Numbered from the stretch's first letter, positions 21,169-32,704 are shown. The stretch: DNA of 64,000 bases from Oscheius dolichura (GCA_932521035.1 OW051496.1:8990001-9054000), one strand, 5' to 3'. Notes: generated by a model not told the origin, from the letters alone. Made by a program: numbers and translations.

Positions 21169-23234
21169 CTAATTCTTGTATGGTGGCTTCTTGCAGGCAT
21201 AGAGAGAGACGTAGGAGGCGGAGCAACTAATATCATACCATCCGTCTAAATACATCTGAAGATATCATGTAAAACAATATGTACGGTTCCGATATAGTCG
21301 GTCAAGAAAAAAGACGACATTCAAGGTCTAACTCGCCAAGAACAAATTTTTGTGGTGGAGCACACCCACAGATAATTTTTGAGCTGCCAAGAAAAAAAGG
21401 GCCAGTAAATTCAGCTAACTACTAAAACATTAGACCTTCATTGTCGTCTTTTTTATTGAAAGACTATATACCTCTACACAGTAGCTCTCTGCGTTGTGCG
21501 GATTACCTGAAGCCCAGTTTGTGTAGTTCACCTGAAAAAAACTTGTTTTATCACCTTTCCACGGAATATTTACCGGTGTTCCATCATAATTTGCAAAGTC
21601 TTTGCTACCTGGTCCCGTTCTATAAAGACCAATCCAGGTATTTACTCCATGCGTCTCAAAGGACTCCGCCCAGCCTGTTAAACTTCACCGGCTATTTTAG
21701 GACTTACTATAAATAAAAGCCTCCTCAACACTGCTGTGGATAGACGCTAAATATGCTCCTTGATTTCTGCAAAAAGTTTGGGCAGCGGTGTTGATCGCAT
21801 TTTCTGCATGTCCCACAAAATAACAATAGTCTGTATAGTCTAAATACTTCCATCCATTGTCGCATAGTGCTAAATGAAGAGAAATGTAAGTTTTTTGAAG
21901 TTCTTACGTATGGGACAAGGCTTATAAGTGGGGCAAGCCGGGCAGGGCTGTTGAGTCGGACAAGGTGGGCAGTTATGGATCTTTGTCGGGTCGAACTCGC
22001 AAACATATGGCAATACCAGGTTACAGAGATCGGTGCTATAATATTTTCTTACCGTAAAAGATAGTTACACTTACCTCCACTGAAATCCTAGCGAATGAAC
22101 TACGGTACAGCTCATGTTATTATCAGGTTTACCTTTAAATTATAATGACTCAATTTCAAATGAGAATATACCATCAGCCCAGTTATAATAATGAATGGTG
22201 GTGCCGTCTAGCCAGGCCCATTGCCCCCAATTGTTCATCAGGTTCGTCAGACCAATCCAATATATTTTGTCCGAGTCTGTTAAAGGCAGAAGACCTGTAT
22301 GAGAACTTTACAGGTCAAGCGCTAGGGTCATGCCTCCAATCGCCTGGCCTTCTTCCAAACTGTGAATTGATACCAACTCAGCGTCGTCTAGATTACAAGC
22401 ATTTGAAGCGGCAAAGAACGTTTTACTATCTGCAGCAACTTTATAACACCTGTAAAATGAGTAAAGAAGAAAATTGGCTGACCTTTGCATTATATCCTCG
22501 TAGGTGTATCCAGGAGGGCAGACAACATCCAGATTCTGACTCTTTCCGAGGAAGATCTCTTGTTTTAACGCGGTTCTTTTTATTGCAGAGGCTGACTCAT
22601 GAAGAGAGGGTGTTGGAGTGGTGCATACTGGTGGAGGTGGACACGTTGGGCAAGGCGGGAATGTTGGACAGACTGGACAGGTTCTGTTGACGGCTGGGTC
22701 GAAGATACAGACAAAGGGAAGCTGATTGCTGCAGGACTCTGTTCTGTAATGTATATTCACATTTCGGTGAAGTAAATAGGCTAGCTCACGTCCAGGTAGT
22801 AGGCACCGGCTTTATAGCTACACAATTAAAGTCTCGATTTGGTGGTGACGGTGAGAAACGGTCATAATTGAAGGCTGTATTGTCCAGCCAGGTGTAATTC
22901 CAGCCACTTATCATACTGGTCAATCCGATCCAATGATCCGCGTATTTATTCTCGATTAAGGCTATTAGGGTCTTCGTAAAATTAACGGATAGACTTACTT
23001 GTCACGTAAGTATTTTCAAAAGCATTGTGAATCGAGACCAACTGGCCATCGTCCAGAGTGCAAGCATCAGCGGCAGCGAAATATGTTGAAGGGTCCTCTA
23101 CCACCTTGTAACATCTATAGATAAATATTTTTCTGTATCCCAATTACTTTTGTGTGGAAGTGTAATAAGTGTAGCCGTTAGGACAGTAAGAAGAAACTGC
23201 TGCTATTAACCCGAACAAGAAGAGAAGATGACTC
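21169..23234 (-). CDS. Secreted C-type lectin with three CTLDs, minus strand
   Basis: Starts at 23234 with MSHLLFLFGLIAAVSS, almost the same signal peptide as the plus-strand gene at 674, after TTGTAGG. CTLD1 (about 23115-22745), a CPVCPTFPPCPTCPP linker, CTLD2 (about 22450-22085, CYKVAAD, LVSIHSLEE, WIGLTNL), a CPPCPTQQPCPAC linker and CTLD3 (about 21870-21169, LASIHS, WIGLYRTGPG, YACKKP) follow in order. The last intron contains a 149-bp MITE (21306-21454). This gene is the closest paralogue of the gene at 674, and carries a tract that reads as identical to one in the gene at 17373. It is probably secreted into the gut or pseudocoelom; ligand unknown. Confidence 0.85.
21306..21454. mobile_element. 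MITE with AAAAAAGACGACATT termini (first copy)
   Basis: Begins AAAAAAGACGACATTCAAGG and ends with the inverted CATTGTCGTCTTTTTT. It lies in the last intron of the minus-strand lectin 21169-23234. Confidence 0.7.
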
Positions 23235-23334
23235 ATCCTACAAGATGATTTCGACCATAACTCAAAAAAATCAGGTCGGAATATATCAAATGGGGGAGAC
23301 TAATTGTAAAAAATACGAGAAAAGGAGTTGATCC

Positions 23335-23400
23335 AACTGTGGCTGACTGTGTGCAGTAGAATAGATGTGAGCTTCCGCCGTTATCGGTTCCTGATAAAAA
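23335..23400 (-). promoter_or_regulatory. TGACTGT and GATA elements upstream of the lectin at 21169-23234
   Basis: GGCTGACTGTGTGC near 23341 and TCCTGATAAAAAG near 23389; CGTTATCGG near 23379 is a second possible GATA core. Confidence 0.45.
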
Positions 23401-23647
23401 GCAACTGCAGACCAATTTCCAAGCCTATACTGGGCACTTATGACATAGTAAGAAGGCTTTCTTTAGAGGAAAAGGAAAGCCCCATAATTGAGTGCTCGAA
23501 GGAAAAACGTGTAAAAAAACGAACATAAACGCACAAAAGAATGATGAAGTTTTGTTCCTTCCGTAGCTGGAAACCGCTCCGTTGTGGGAAATAAGTGAGT
23601 CACTACTATTATCAAAAGCAACCAGAATAAAGTTTATTCTTATCATT

Positions 23648-25848
23648 TCACTTCTTGTAAGATGCCTTCTTGCAAACATACATTGACTGGGCAACATTGC
23701 AAGGAATATCATTCCAATATCCATCTGGGACACGACTGTCACCAGTGTGAACATACATCTGAACGTTTCGCCTTTTTTATAAAAATATGAAAAAAGACGG
23801 CATTTAAAGGTCTCAAATTTAGCTGCGGGTTGAACTACGATCAATTTTTCCTTCTTGGCGGCCGAAAAACTCTCTGTCACAACTGCTAGAATTTCTGATC
23901 TTTGAATGTCGTCTTTTTTCTTGGCAGACTATTGTGGATTCTCTGGCGGCTCGATGAACCCGTTTTGTGTTGGTCAAGACCAATTTGACAAAACATAGCC
24001 GAAACCATTCTTGACTACATCCCCATTGACTATGGGAAAAGGGGTTTTAAACCTTGAAAGTTAAAACTCGCCTGGACGCAGTACTCATTACCATTTACGT
24101 TATTTGGTTCTCCTCGATTCCAATGTGAATAGTCCATCTGTAAACTCTATTGTTGTTTAATAAAGGTCTAGTCATACCGGTGTTCCGTCATAATTAGCGA
24201 AGTCCCACGCTGACGTTCTATAAGCTCCTATCCATCCGCTAGCCGGATTCACCATAGTGGAATACACATTATCTACAAAACATAAGCCATCTGTTTTAGG
24301 AATTTACTAAGAATAAACGTGTTTTCGGAATCACTATGGATAGACGCTAAATATGCTCCCTCATTCCTGCAACGGTTTTGAGCATCGCCAATGACGGTTG
24401 TATATGGCCCCACAAAATAGCAAAACCCGGTGTAATCATAATATTTCCATCCGTCATCACATGGTGCTAAAGATAAGGTTTACCAGGTTTTACAAAGGCG
24501 TCCTTACATATGGGCGCATCAGGACAAGGCTCGTAGGTTGGACAGATTGGGCAGGGCGGTTGAGTCGGACAGGGTGGACAGTTGTAGATCCTCGCTGGGT
24601 CGAACTCGCAGATATATGGCAAGTTCAGATTACAATATTCAGTTCTAAGAATATCGTTAATAGTATAACAAGTACTCACGTCCATTGATAGCCCAGCATA
24701 TGAATGGCGGTGCAGCTGATGGTAGTGTTTGGATTTTGTGGGGCCCAATTGGCGTATCGAACGGGGGTGTCATCCAGCCAGGACCACTGTCCCCAATTGT
24801 CGACCAAGTTCGTGAGACCGATCCAAAATAGTTTGTCGAAGTCTGCTCCTGGTAGTAGATCTAAATTCATTCAATTGAAAAACCAGAGACGCGATTAGAT
24901 TACTGTTGAGTATGAAGGTAGATCTACAATTTACTCTCTCTTACCTCCAACCGATTGGTTTTCATCTAAACTATGAATGGATACAAGTTCGGCATCATCT
25001 AGGTTGCACGCATTGGAAGCTCCGAAAAATGTTGTTGCCGTTCCTGCTACTTTATAACATCTGGAAGAAATACCAATTAGAAGGATAGACTGTTGCCAGT
25101 GGGCAACCTTTGCGTGCTGTCCACGTAGATATATCCAGGAGGGCAGATAGAATTCAACTTCTGTTCTACCTTTGAGGAAACAGCTTGAGAAGGAACTTTT
25201 TTGGATGCAGAAGCCATATTCTTGGCGATGGATACGGTAGTATTGCAAACCGGTGGAGGAGGGCATGTTGGGCAGGGGGGAAAGGTTGGACAGACGGGGC
25301 AGGTGCTATTTCGGGTGGGGTCGAAGATACAAACGAAGGGAAGCTGATTAGTACAGGCCTGTGATCTAAAAAGAAAATTAAGTCCATCAAATGAGATTTC
25401 TCACTCCCAGAGATAAGTAGCCGTTTTCAGCACGACACAACCTTTGTCGGAATTCGGTTGAGTCGGAGCCCAGCGAACATAATCCACGGGAGTGTTGTCC
25501 TGCCAGGTGTATACCCAACCATCTATCATATTCGTCAGCCCGATCCAGTGATCCATAAAGTTGTCGGGGATTAGATCTAGAAACTACCGCTTGAACAAGA
25601 ATGTTTTACCGGCGATGTGTGAGTTTTCAAAAGCGTTGTGGATTGAGACCAGCTCAGCATCATCCAGGGAGCAGGCATCAGCAGCGGCGAAGTATGGATA
25701 TGGATTCTCAACCACTTTATAACATCTAAAAAGCTTTTATAGGATCTTGAAAGGCTTACTTATTGGTGGAATTGAAGTAAGAATAGCCGCTGGGACAGAT
25801 AGCCGAAGCAGTTGTGAGTAAAGCCAGCAAGATGAGGGCAAATGTCAT
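23648..25848 (-). CDS. Secreted C-type lectin with three CTLDs, minus strand
   Basis: Starts at 25848 (MTFALILLALLTTASA signal peptide) after a TCTTAGG acceptor. CTLD1 has CYKVVENPYPYFAAADAC, LVSIHN and HWIGLTNM with the tail QLPFVC. The linker has CPVCPTFPPCPTCPPPP and a Ser/Lys-rich spacer. CTLD2 has CYKVAGTATTFFGASN, LVSIHSLDE and WIGLTNLVDNWG. The second linker is CPPCPTQPPCPICPTYEPCP. CTLD3 has CYFVGPY, LASIHS, WIGAYRTSAW and a final exon ending MYVCKKASYKK. CTLD1 retains QPN, near the position where sugar-binding CTLDs carry QPD or EPN. The last intron carries the second copy of the AAAAAAGACG MITE. Confidence 0.85.
23790..23919. mobile_element. MITE with AAAAAGACGGCATT termini (second copy)
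   Basis: Ends are AAAAAGACGGCATTTAAAGG and the complement of AAAAAAGACGACATTCAAAG. Same family as 21306-21454 and in the equivalent (last) intron of the neighbouring lectin gene. Confidence 0.7.
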
Positions 25849-25859
25849 CCTAAGATGAA

Positions 25860-26125
25860 ACTGATACAGTATGGCAACAAGCGTTAAAAAGCGAAGAATG
25901 TTCAAGTCCCGCGGTTGAGATAAAATGTAAATGGAGCATAGACGGCCCCTTTTATATTCCAGGAAGGCTTACTGTGTACTCGTTTTAGGGCGTCATTGTG
26001 AAACTCTGTTAGATAAGCAGTTCATTAAAATACGGATCTTATCAGGGCAAAGACACCGACGCTTCCTATTACGCAAAGGAACCACGTGAACTGACTGTTG
26101 GAGGTTACAAAGATAAACAAGGAAA
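25860..26125 (-). promoter_or_regulatory. Promoter region of the lectin at 23648-25848
   Basis: A CTTATCAGGG GATA site lies near 26039 and a TTTTATATT TATA-like sequence near 25950. It also forms the short spacer to the next gene's stop codon at 26129. Confidence 0.35.
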
Positions 26126-26128
26126 ATA

Positions 26129-26795
26129 TTAGCAGGAGTTGTTTGCGGAAATTGGAGGCTGATCACAGATGAAGGGAAGCTTTGTCTCGCAATCTTGAGT
26201 CCTTAAAAGTTCAATGAGTGTTTTTGAACGGTCTGTGCAACTTTACATCCATCGGAAGGTGGTTGACGAGATCAGTGTACACTTATTGGATATGTTTGGC
26301 TGTCCACCGACCCAATTGGAGTACTGTACTGCTGTCTCATCGAGCCAGGACCATTCCCAGCCGTAGATCAACGTAGACAACCCAATCCAATGGTCAAAGC
26401 CGAAATTATCAGGAACGAGATCTAAAAAATTATTTCTTTCAATGGAAAAATGGAGATTTCATTTCCCAAAATCCCAGAGATCGTGTGATGTCATTTTGTG
26501 TGTACATTGGTGGCCCTATATTTTTGGAAATTCCCTATTACTTACTGCATACGAAGGTATTCTCAAAGCCGTTATGAATAGACGTCAAATGAGCCCCATC
26601 TAAAGAGCACTGATGTTCTGCAGCGAAATAAGAAGCCGGAGTTTCGTACACCTTATAACATCTAAACAAGGAAACAGTAGAAATCCAAAGTCTAACTTAC
26701 TTATCCCCATTAGTTGAAGGACTGTAACCAGAAGGGCAATTTGCTCCAATAATCTGAATAATAAGAAAACCTAGCAGGAGGAAAGATGCTCTCAT
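26129..26795 (-). CDS. Single-CTLD secreted C-type lectin
   Basis: The start at 26795 gives MRASFLLLGFLIIQIIGA as signal peptide. The coding exons give CPSGYSPST, CYKVYETPASYFAAEHQC, LTSIHN, HWIGLSTLIYGWEWSWLDE, QPN and finally CETKLPFICDQPPISANNSC with stop at 26129. One complete CTLD is present, without a CPT linker or further domains. A long intron (about 26425-26545) separates the first and second halves of the domain. It stands next to an equally short paralogue at 27135. The GATA-like TTTATCGC and TGACTGTGTG lie upstream near 26880-26930. Confidence 0.78.
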
Positions 26796-27134
26796 GGCGT
26801 TAGTAGGAATCAGAAGAGCAAAGAATAAAGGGCCACGATAAATTTTTACGATAGCTGTGTATGGTTTTTGAGACCAAAGTAGCTGACTGTGTGTGGTAGC
26901 GTACTCTCGCACTCCGGTCTTTATCGCTTTACGATAGGGAACAAGTGGAAAACGCAAACTTCTATGGGACACTAATGTCACAACAAGAGGGGAAAACTTG
27001 ACGGAAAAATACCATCAAACCTCTCAATTAGTAGGAAATTGCAGTAGGAACATTACTTGAGGTTCAGTATGTTTATTTCTCCATGTTTACTTACAAGAAA
27101 AAACCCCTAGATAGTTGTTTATGAACAAAAATAT

Positions 27135-27769
27135 CTATGGCGCTGCAGTAGGGCCCGGGGGAGAAGGAGTAGGGCACGTTTTCAGCCGAATATTACAGAT
27201 GTAAGGCAATTTCGCGTCACAATCCTGACTTCTAAAACGGTTTGTTTTTATTCTATAGTTGCACTCACAGCCATCGGTTGGTGTCATATTCCAAAATGGC
27301 GCATTTACTTGGCTGAGCAGGCTGCCCTAAAAAGACCATTTTTCTTTCGAGAAAAGGGGACAAGCGATACCGGTGCCCCATTCAGCGTAGTCTACTGTAG
27401 AGTCGTCTAGCCATTCCCAGTCGAAGCCTCCAACGAGAAGGTTCAATCCGATCCAATGGTTATATCCGAATTGGTCAGGAACAAGACCTGGAGGGGGGTA
27501 ATTTCTGGGGCACTGTTGAGAACAAACCATTGACATAGGCATTCTCATTGCTACTGTGGATTGAAACTAACTGTGTACCGTCCATTGTACAGGCGTGAGC
27601 AGCGGCAAAATACGTTTGGGGCTGCTCGTAGACTTTGTAGCATCTGAAGCAGAAAAGAATGAAGAAAAGGAGGGGCAGCTCACTTTTGGAAGTCACTGTT
27701 GAATGTATACCCTGTAGGGCAGGAACAATGGACGCTGTGAATTAAGAAAACAAGGAGAATAAAGAACAT
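27135..27769 (-). CDS. Single-CTLD secreted C-type lectin with Pro-rich tail
   Basis: The start at 27769 gives MFFILLVFLIHSVHC, then CPTGYTFNS, CYKVYEQPQTYFAAAHAC, LVSIHSSNE, HWIGLNLLVGGFDWEWLDD, QPAQPSKC and CDAKLPYIC; the tail RLKTCPTPSPPGPTAAP ends at 27135. One CTLD, with a short Pro/Thr-rich tail that keeps one CPTP unit of the linker seen in the larger lectins. This suggests that the short genes derive from, or seeded, the multi-domain ones. TCTTATCAG lies near 27809. Confidence 0.78.
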
Positions 27770-27926
27770 AATGGATTTAAAATTCCGCAGTCCAGAAAAA
27801 ACTTTGGTGACTATGCGCTCTTATCAGTTCCCCATGCGGTTGATTCTGCGGAAGGACACGAACCAGGGAAAAGGGAACTAGGGTAGGTAGTCAGCAAAGT
27901 AAATCTTTATTATTATGTTGTTTATA

Positions 27927-29086
27927 TTAATGGATCCAGAGGTACTCATTTTGTGGCGTGGGCTGTCCATACTGACCAACTGGCTTGGTCTTGGGTTCTT
28001 CTTGCTGCGGCGCTTGTACGGCGGGAGGGGCTGACTGCTGGCAGTGGTTACAGGTTGCTGGGTTTCCTGGTTCTCCTTTAGGACCTTGTGGACCGGGCAG
28101 GCCAGGGTTTCCGGCATCTCCTCTAGCTCCCACTGAACCTCGAATGCCCTGGTTTCCTCCGAGACCTGGCTTTCCATCGTGGCCCTTTCCTCCAGCAAGT
28201 CCGCGAGGCCCCACCTAAAAAACTCCTTTATTAGGCCATTAAAATGGTGGGCAAACCTTTCCAGGAGGCCCGGTGGGACCGGGAGGAGCTCCATTGAGGA
28301 CTTTTCCCCTGTCTCCAGTGGGTCCTTTTGGTCCTGGCGGTCCGGGCTCTCCACGAATTCCAGGAGGTCCGGGTGGGCCAGCTCGGTTATCTTCTCCAGC
28401 TCTTCCTGGATTTCCTGCCTTGCCTAAAATATAATTCTAAACGTTCTCACTCATGAAGACCCTTACCTGGTGTTCCTCTAGGTCCTTTGGGTCCCGGCAT
28501 TCCCGGAGGTCCGGGAGGTCCTGGTGGGCATTTCTGACAGGCATTAGTTCCTGGAGGTGGAGCGGGGAGGTACTTTCCATTCCTTCCATTGAGGCCGTCT
28601 CTTCCAGGCTGGCCATCTCGGCCATCTTCTCCCGGGTCTCCTTGAGATCCTCTTGGTCCTGGTGAGCCCTGGGTACAGGCACAGCAAGCTCCCGTTGGGA
28701 CGGCTCCATAATTTCCATAAGGCATCTGCCTTTTGGTACGGACGTCTCCCTTCTTGGTAAAGGCCATTTGGCTCCAGATGTCTTTGGATTCGGCCTGGGA
28801 AGGAAGAATAAGTAGGGATCGGTTCCAGAATTATCGGGACCCTTTTGGAGGATGGGAAGGTCCCCAAAGAGGGTGGGCAAGGGCTGCCTCCCAAGATGGG
28901 CCGTGCCCCCAAAAATATGAAGAAAAAACCTACCCTGCAGAGAGTAACTTGAGAAAGCATCGTTGAAGTGACCTTCTGGATGTGGAAATGCATCAGAGGG
29001 AGGCCAACAATAACGGCGATTAGACACACCGTCGAGAGGACGGAGGCCAGGAAAGTTGCCTGCCGAGAGGAGGCCCACGCGTCCAT
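27927..29086 (-). CDS. Cuticle collagen (col family)
   Basis: Structural collagen of the nematode cuticle. The N-terminal nematode cuticle collagen domain has a membrane-type helix (FLASVLSTVCLIAVIVGLPLM) in the first 45 residues, and the exon junction reads CRAESKDIWSQM. An RTKR site at the GDVRTKRQ segment fits subtilisin-type processing (BLI-4-like). A CCACTQ cysteine cluster, Gly-X-Y blocks interrupted by CQKC, then long Gly-X-Y blocks and a CNHC cluster follow before the Gln/Pro-rich tail ending EYLWIH. Introns are short; exon 1 ends near 28930. It starts at 29086. The arrangement of cysteine pairs around the triple-helical blocks is the usual one for disulphide-linked trimers. Confidence 0.92.
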
Positions 29087-29351
29087 CCTCTTTCCAGAAA
29101 ACTTTAGGGGAAGGAGAAAATGGGCGAAGTGATAGGTTGGGAGAAGGGCTAGCCGCTAACTGACCGACGGAGAAATCTCTCATTTTTTAGGTCATCGCGC
29201 TGAACAATGGAGGTCACTTGGGGCGATTCGATTACGCCGGAGAGAAGGTAACACTTTTTTATTGCCTGACTATTCTTTAAATTGGAAAAGAAGAAAATAA
29301 CAAGGGAAGAAGGGTTTATGATGTACATCTAATAGCTATAAAGGACTACAA

Positions 29352-30738
29352 CTAGAAGTAAAACATAGAATCAGAATCCGAATCATAAGAACGATCCGAG
29401 CCACAATTATTCGCAATGTCCGAATCGTAAAAACAATTAACATCGCCAGGACAGTTATTATCAACATTCAAATCATCAATCGAATCATTATTCTCAAAAT
29501 TGTTTACAATGCCTATCGGCTCCATAATTGGTAGATAAGTAATGGACGTCCAGTAGTGGTGAAATTCTACCACGCACTCGTAGTCTCTCGTAGAAATTGT
29601 CATCGTGACCGATTTCCGGGGCTTGTTCTTCTTTACATCTGGATTAAAGTGAGAATAGGTCTCCATCAATTGACCGTATGACGGTACCATCGTAGTCACG
29701 TAATAGTAGTTCAGCTTAAACTTGTTGAGATTTGGTAAGGAGCCAGCGCGTTCCATCTAAATTAGGATATAGAAAACACATTTTCAATTGATTTTACCTG
29801 TAGAAAGGAACGCAACAAAGCATGTAGTTCAGCCCATTTGGCCGGCTGGTTGATCTCTCTTTCATCCGCTTCCATTTCCACAACCTCAAATCTTGAAAGA
29901 GGCTCTATCATCACTTCGGCGTCTAGTTTCACATATGAATACTCCACTCGTTTCTAAATTTTTAATTTATTTTCAAAAATGAAGCAGGCAATTGCCCTTC
30001 AGGCTTTCTGATCGTCTCTTTTGCCCAATTAGTTGGTAAGGAAGCAAATTAGCACTGTAGAGCTTGTTTTTGAAGACATTGGTGGTTTTAAAAAACGAGC
30101 GATATAGTAGAAGCGACACTTACCACGGTTGTTGCTTTGAATAATGCAGCATTAGCCTCCGATTCAAATTCTTCTTCCAACAATACGTAGACTGGTTTCA
30201 GAAGCTTGAAAGCTGTTGTCCATTGTTTTGTAGGGGCATCCATTGGGCTAGTTACCTCCAAATCATCACAACTAATCCGATGTTTCTTTAAAATATAGCA
30301 AAATTGCAGAAACTCCGCTTCTATTCCTGAATATTGTTGTCAGCAGTAGAAAAATGACACTTACCCTCGTCGATACAACAGGTGTTCAACCGTACTCCAT
30401 GAAGACTTCGGACATCGAGAGGTTCATCAGAACGGCGGACGAATGAACCATTTTCAGTGTGTCCTTCATCTTCAATAGTATTCCATAGAAGCGAATATGG
30501 TTTAACATCTCCGTCGGAATCCGTATCCCATTGAATAATGCTGTTGTCCATACAGATTTTGATATTTTTACTGGTTTGGGCCATCTTCTCCACGTATCGA
30601 CATGTCTGCTGTATGCGTGCATAACTTTTGTATGCAAGCTGGAATTACCCTTGATACTATAAAAATAGAAAAGCTAACCTTGGTGATAACTTGTTCCTGA
30701 AGCATGGGAGGGAGATGGGTAAAGGGGAAAGACGGCAT
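29352..30738 (-). CDS. F-box protein of FTH-like type
   Basis: This is a probable substrate adaptor of SCF ubiquitin ligases. The first exon (30738-30679) encodes MPSFPFTHLPPMLQEQVITK, an F-box start; the second continues SYARIQQTC. Later exons give a LKKHRISCDDLEV segment, a FEVVEMEADEREI segment and SLPNLNKFKLNYYY, which resembles the FTH/DUF38 region of nematode FBXA proteins. The tail after about residue 270 is unusually acidic and Asn/Asp-rich, ending at 29352. Related copies lie at 33.5-34.4 kb, 46.25-47.28 kb and a relic at 47.5 kb, so this is a small local family. Such F-box families evolve fast in nematodes. Substrate unknown. Confidence 0.65.
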
Positions 30739-30899
30739 CTTGCTGCGAAGAGAACAAATGAACTGTAACTGAAGGAAGCGCTTCCAAGTCATGAGGAATG
30801 GAAGCAAAAACGGAACATGGCTGTCGCTTCCAAAGCCGCTAGCTTGTGCTTTCACAAAACAAGGTCCTGGCAGTTCGATAGAACTCATAGAATTAGCTG

Positions 30900-31880
30900 C
30901 AATTCAATAAGAAAGAATACCATATTCCCTCGAATTGTTTTTCGAGCTTTGGAAAGAAAAAGATGAAGCTGAAAGGCAGTTTATAGGGGCATCGAAGGAG
31001 TTGAATATAGGCAAGCCAAAGCACCGCATGGGAGGACATGTCGCATTTCCCCCCTGGATTTTCTTATAGGCTCGCCTTTGTAAATGCTCCACTATCACAT
31101 CAGTATGGACGTATTCCAAACTCTTGAATTGGATGGCTTGGCCAGGTTGTTCCGACTGACGATTTCTTACGGTCTTTGACACTCAAGGGATTAATTTTAA
31201 CCCTAAACCAACCGGTATATCGCGACAAGAAGACGGCCGAGCACCAGGTACTGAATGAAGAGCAGCAGGAGTAGGGACTGTTTCCTATGGAGCAGAGTGA
31301 TTAGGAGAGCTTTGCCTAATAAACTGATATACTCATAACTTCACTTTTTTTCCAATCGATGTCTTCAACCCTCTGGACCTTTTTTTCGGGTAAAAACGTG
31401 AAGTATGGGTCCTTTCCTTGAGACTGTCAGGTAGTTGAACCCTTCTAGCTCCTGAATCCGTGCTTGATAGGTCTCCCAAATGGATAACCCGCCCCCGGAA
31501 AACCACTCCCGTGAGTCGACTTCGGCCGAAGGTCCAATCTCACTACCACATTCTCAAAGAGACCGGTTTTCAAAGTAAACAAGCAGGAAAAGGTTCCTCT
31601 ATGACCCAAAGGCAGCTGCTCCTGGTTTATCGGGAATGAGAACCGTTTCATGGTCAAACAATTTTCCCAAGAAGCCATTTTCGGGCGGTGGGATACGGTA
31701 GTCCAAGATCGATGCGTCCCAAGTGCGTTTTAGCTCGGTATACGTTGCAGTCTTTCAAGGCGGGAAGAGACACAAAAACGAAAAAAAAAACAAAAAGGAA
31801 GAAAAACGAAAAGCCACAAGCAGAGCACAATAGAACGCGAAAACGCGAAAGCAAAGAGAAAACCACGAGATAAACAACAA
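30900..31880. other. Spacer with two doubtful minus-strand frames
   Basis: Minus-strand frames at 30904-31182 (92 codons) and 31445-31678 (77 codons) are open, but I recognise no domain and see no clear splice partners. They may be relic exons. The segment 31780-31860 is a simple A-rich stretch with many AAAAACGAAA words. Confidence 0.3.
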
Positions 31881-31925
31881 ATAAAGAAAACAGAAATAAC
31901 CGTTCGGTTAGTTTTATTTCGCCAT

Positions 31926-32704
31926 CTAAATGACGCGCGCCACGGCGTTGGCGAGGGGCTCGATGGCGAGCGAGTAGGCCATGGCGGCTCCCTGGGTCTG
32001 GGGGAGGAAGAGCACGACACAGGCGGCCACCTTCAAGATCCAGTAGATGGCCAGTCTTCCAAAGTAGTAGTCGAAGACGGAGAGCACTCCGAAGATCGTC
32101 CAGTAGACGAGGAAGCGCTGGGCATCGTTGGACTGGCCGCGGAGGACGCTCAAGCTGGCTCCAATGGGGTAGGCAATGCAGATGAGGTTGGCCACCAGGG
32201 GAGCAGCTGAAGTGCAGAGGAGCAGGAAGACTAGGCCGGCCAGTCCGTAGCCGACGAACTCGCGCTTGATGCCATTGGCGTCAAGGTTGGCCAACTGGGC
32301 GTCGACCACACCGCCATGGGGCTGGTACCACCAGGCGACTGAAAGCACGAGAAATATAAAGTAAGAACACAAGAAAACGAGAAAAACGGACTCGGACGCG
32401 CACCCATAAAATCTCGGCAGTACGAAGCGGATGTAGGCAAGACGTGCCCAATGAGAGGAATTCAACAGCTGAGACTCTATGGGTGCGCGTGTGCACCGCC
32501 ATCAAGTAAGAAAAACGTACCGGAATCGGCGTGGGCCTGCTGGAGACCACCCACAATTCCGGAACCAGCAGAGCCAGCGGCAGACGAATCAGCCGGGGGA
32601 GCGGCGGCACGAGGCGCGGAACCGATCTTGGATCCTCCACCCTGGACGGCAGTTGCAACTTCGACGTTTTGTCCAGAGACGGGTGCGGGTGCGATGTCAG
32701 CCAT
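31926..32704 (-). CDS. TB2/DP1/HVA22 (REEP5/Yop1-like) ER-shaping membrane protein, 198 aa
   Basis: Predicted reticulon-like hairpin protein that curves ER tubules. Exons: 32704-32521 and 32338-31926. The N-terminal 60 residues are Ala/Pro/Gly-rich. From about residue 90 two hydrophobic hairpins follow: GYGLAGLVFLLLCTSAAPLV with NLICIAYPIGASLSVL, then the family signature DAQRFLVYWTIFGVLSVFDYY, then AIYWILKVAACVVLFLPQTQGA. The YP, YW-x-FG and LP-TQG motifs are diagnostic of the family. The C. elegans counterpart would be yop-1 or another REEP gene; I do not assign the symbol. The first intron (182 bp) contains GGGTGCGCG / TGCCGAG motifs also present in the intron at 62773-63116. Confidence 0.85.

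Noticed and set aside
27800-28000. CRISPR-like or satellite arrays
   Set aside because: No regularly spaced direct repeats of any kind were seen here or elsewhere; the repeats in the window are inverted or dispersed.
28437-29183. Long 248-codon minus-strand frame
   Set aside because: It is an alternative frame through the cuticle collagen, driven by Gly/Pro codon composition, and crosses its intron.
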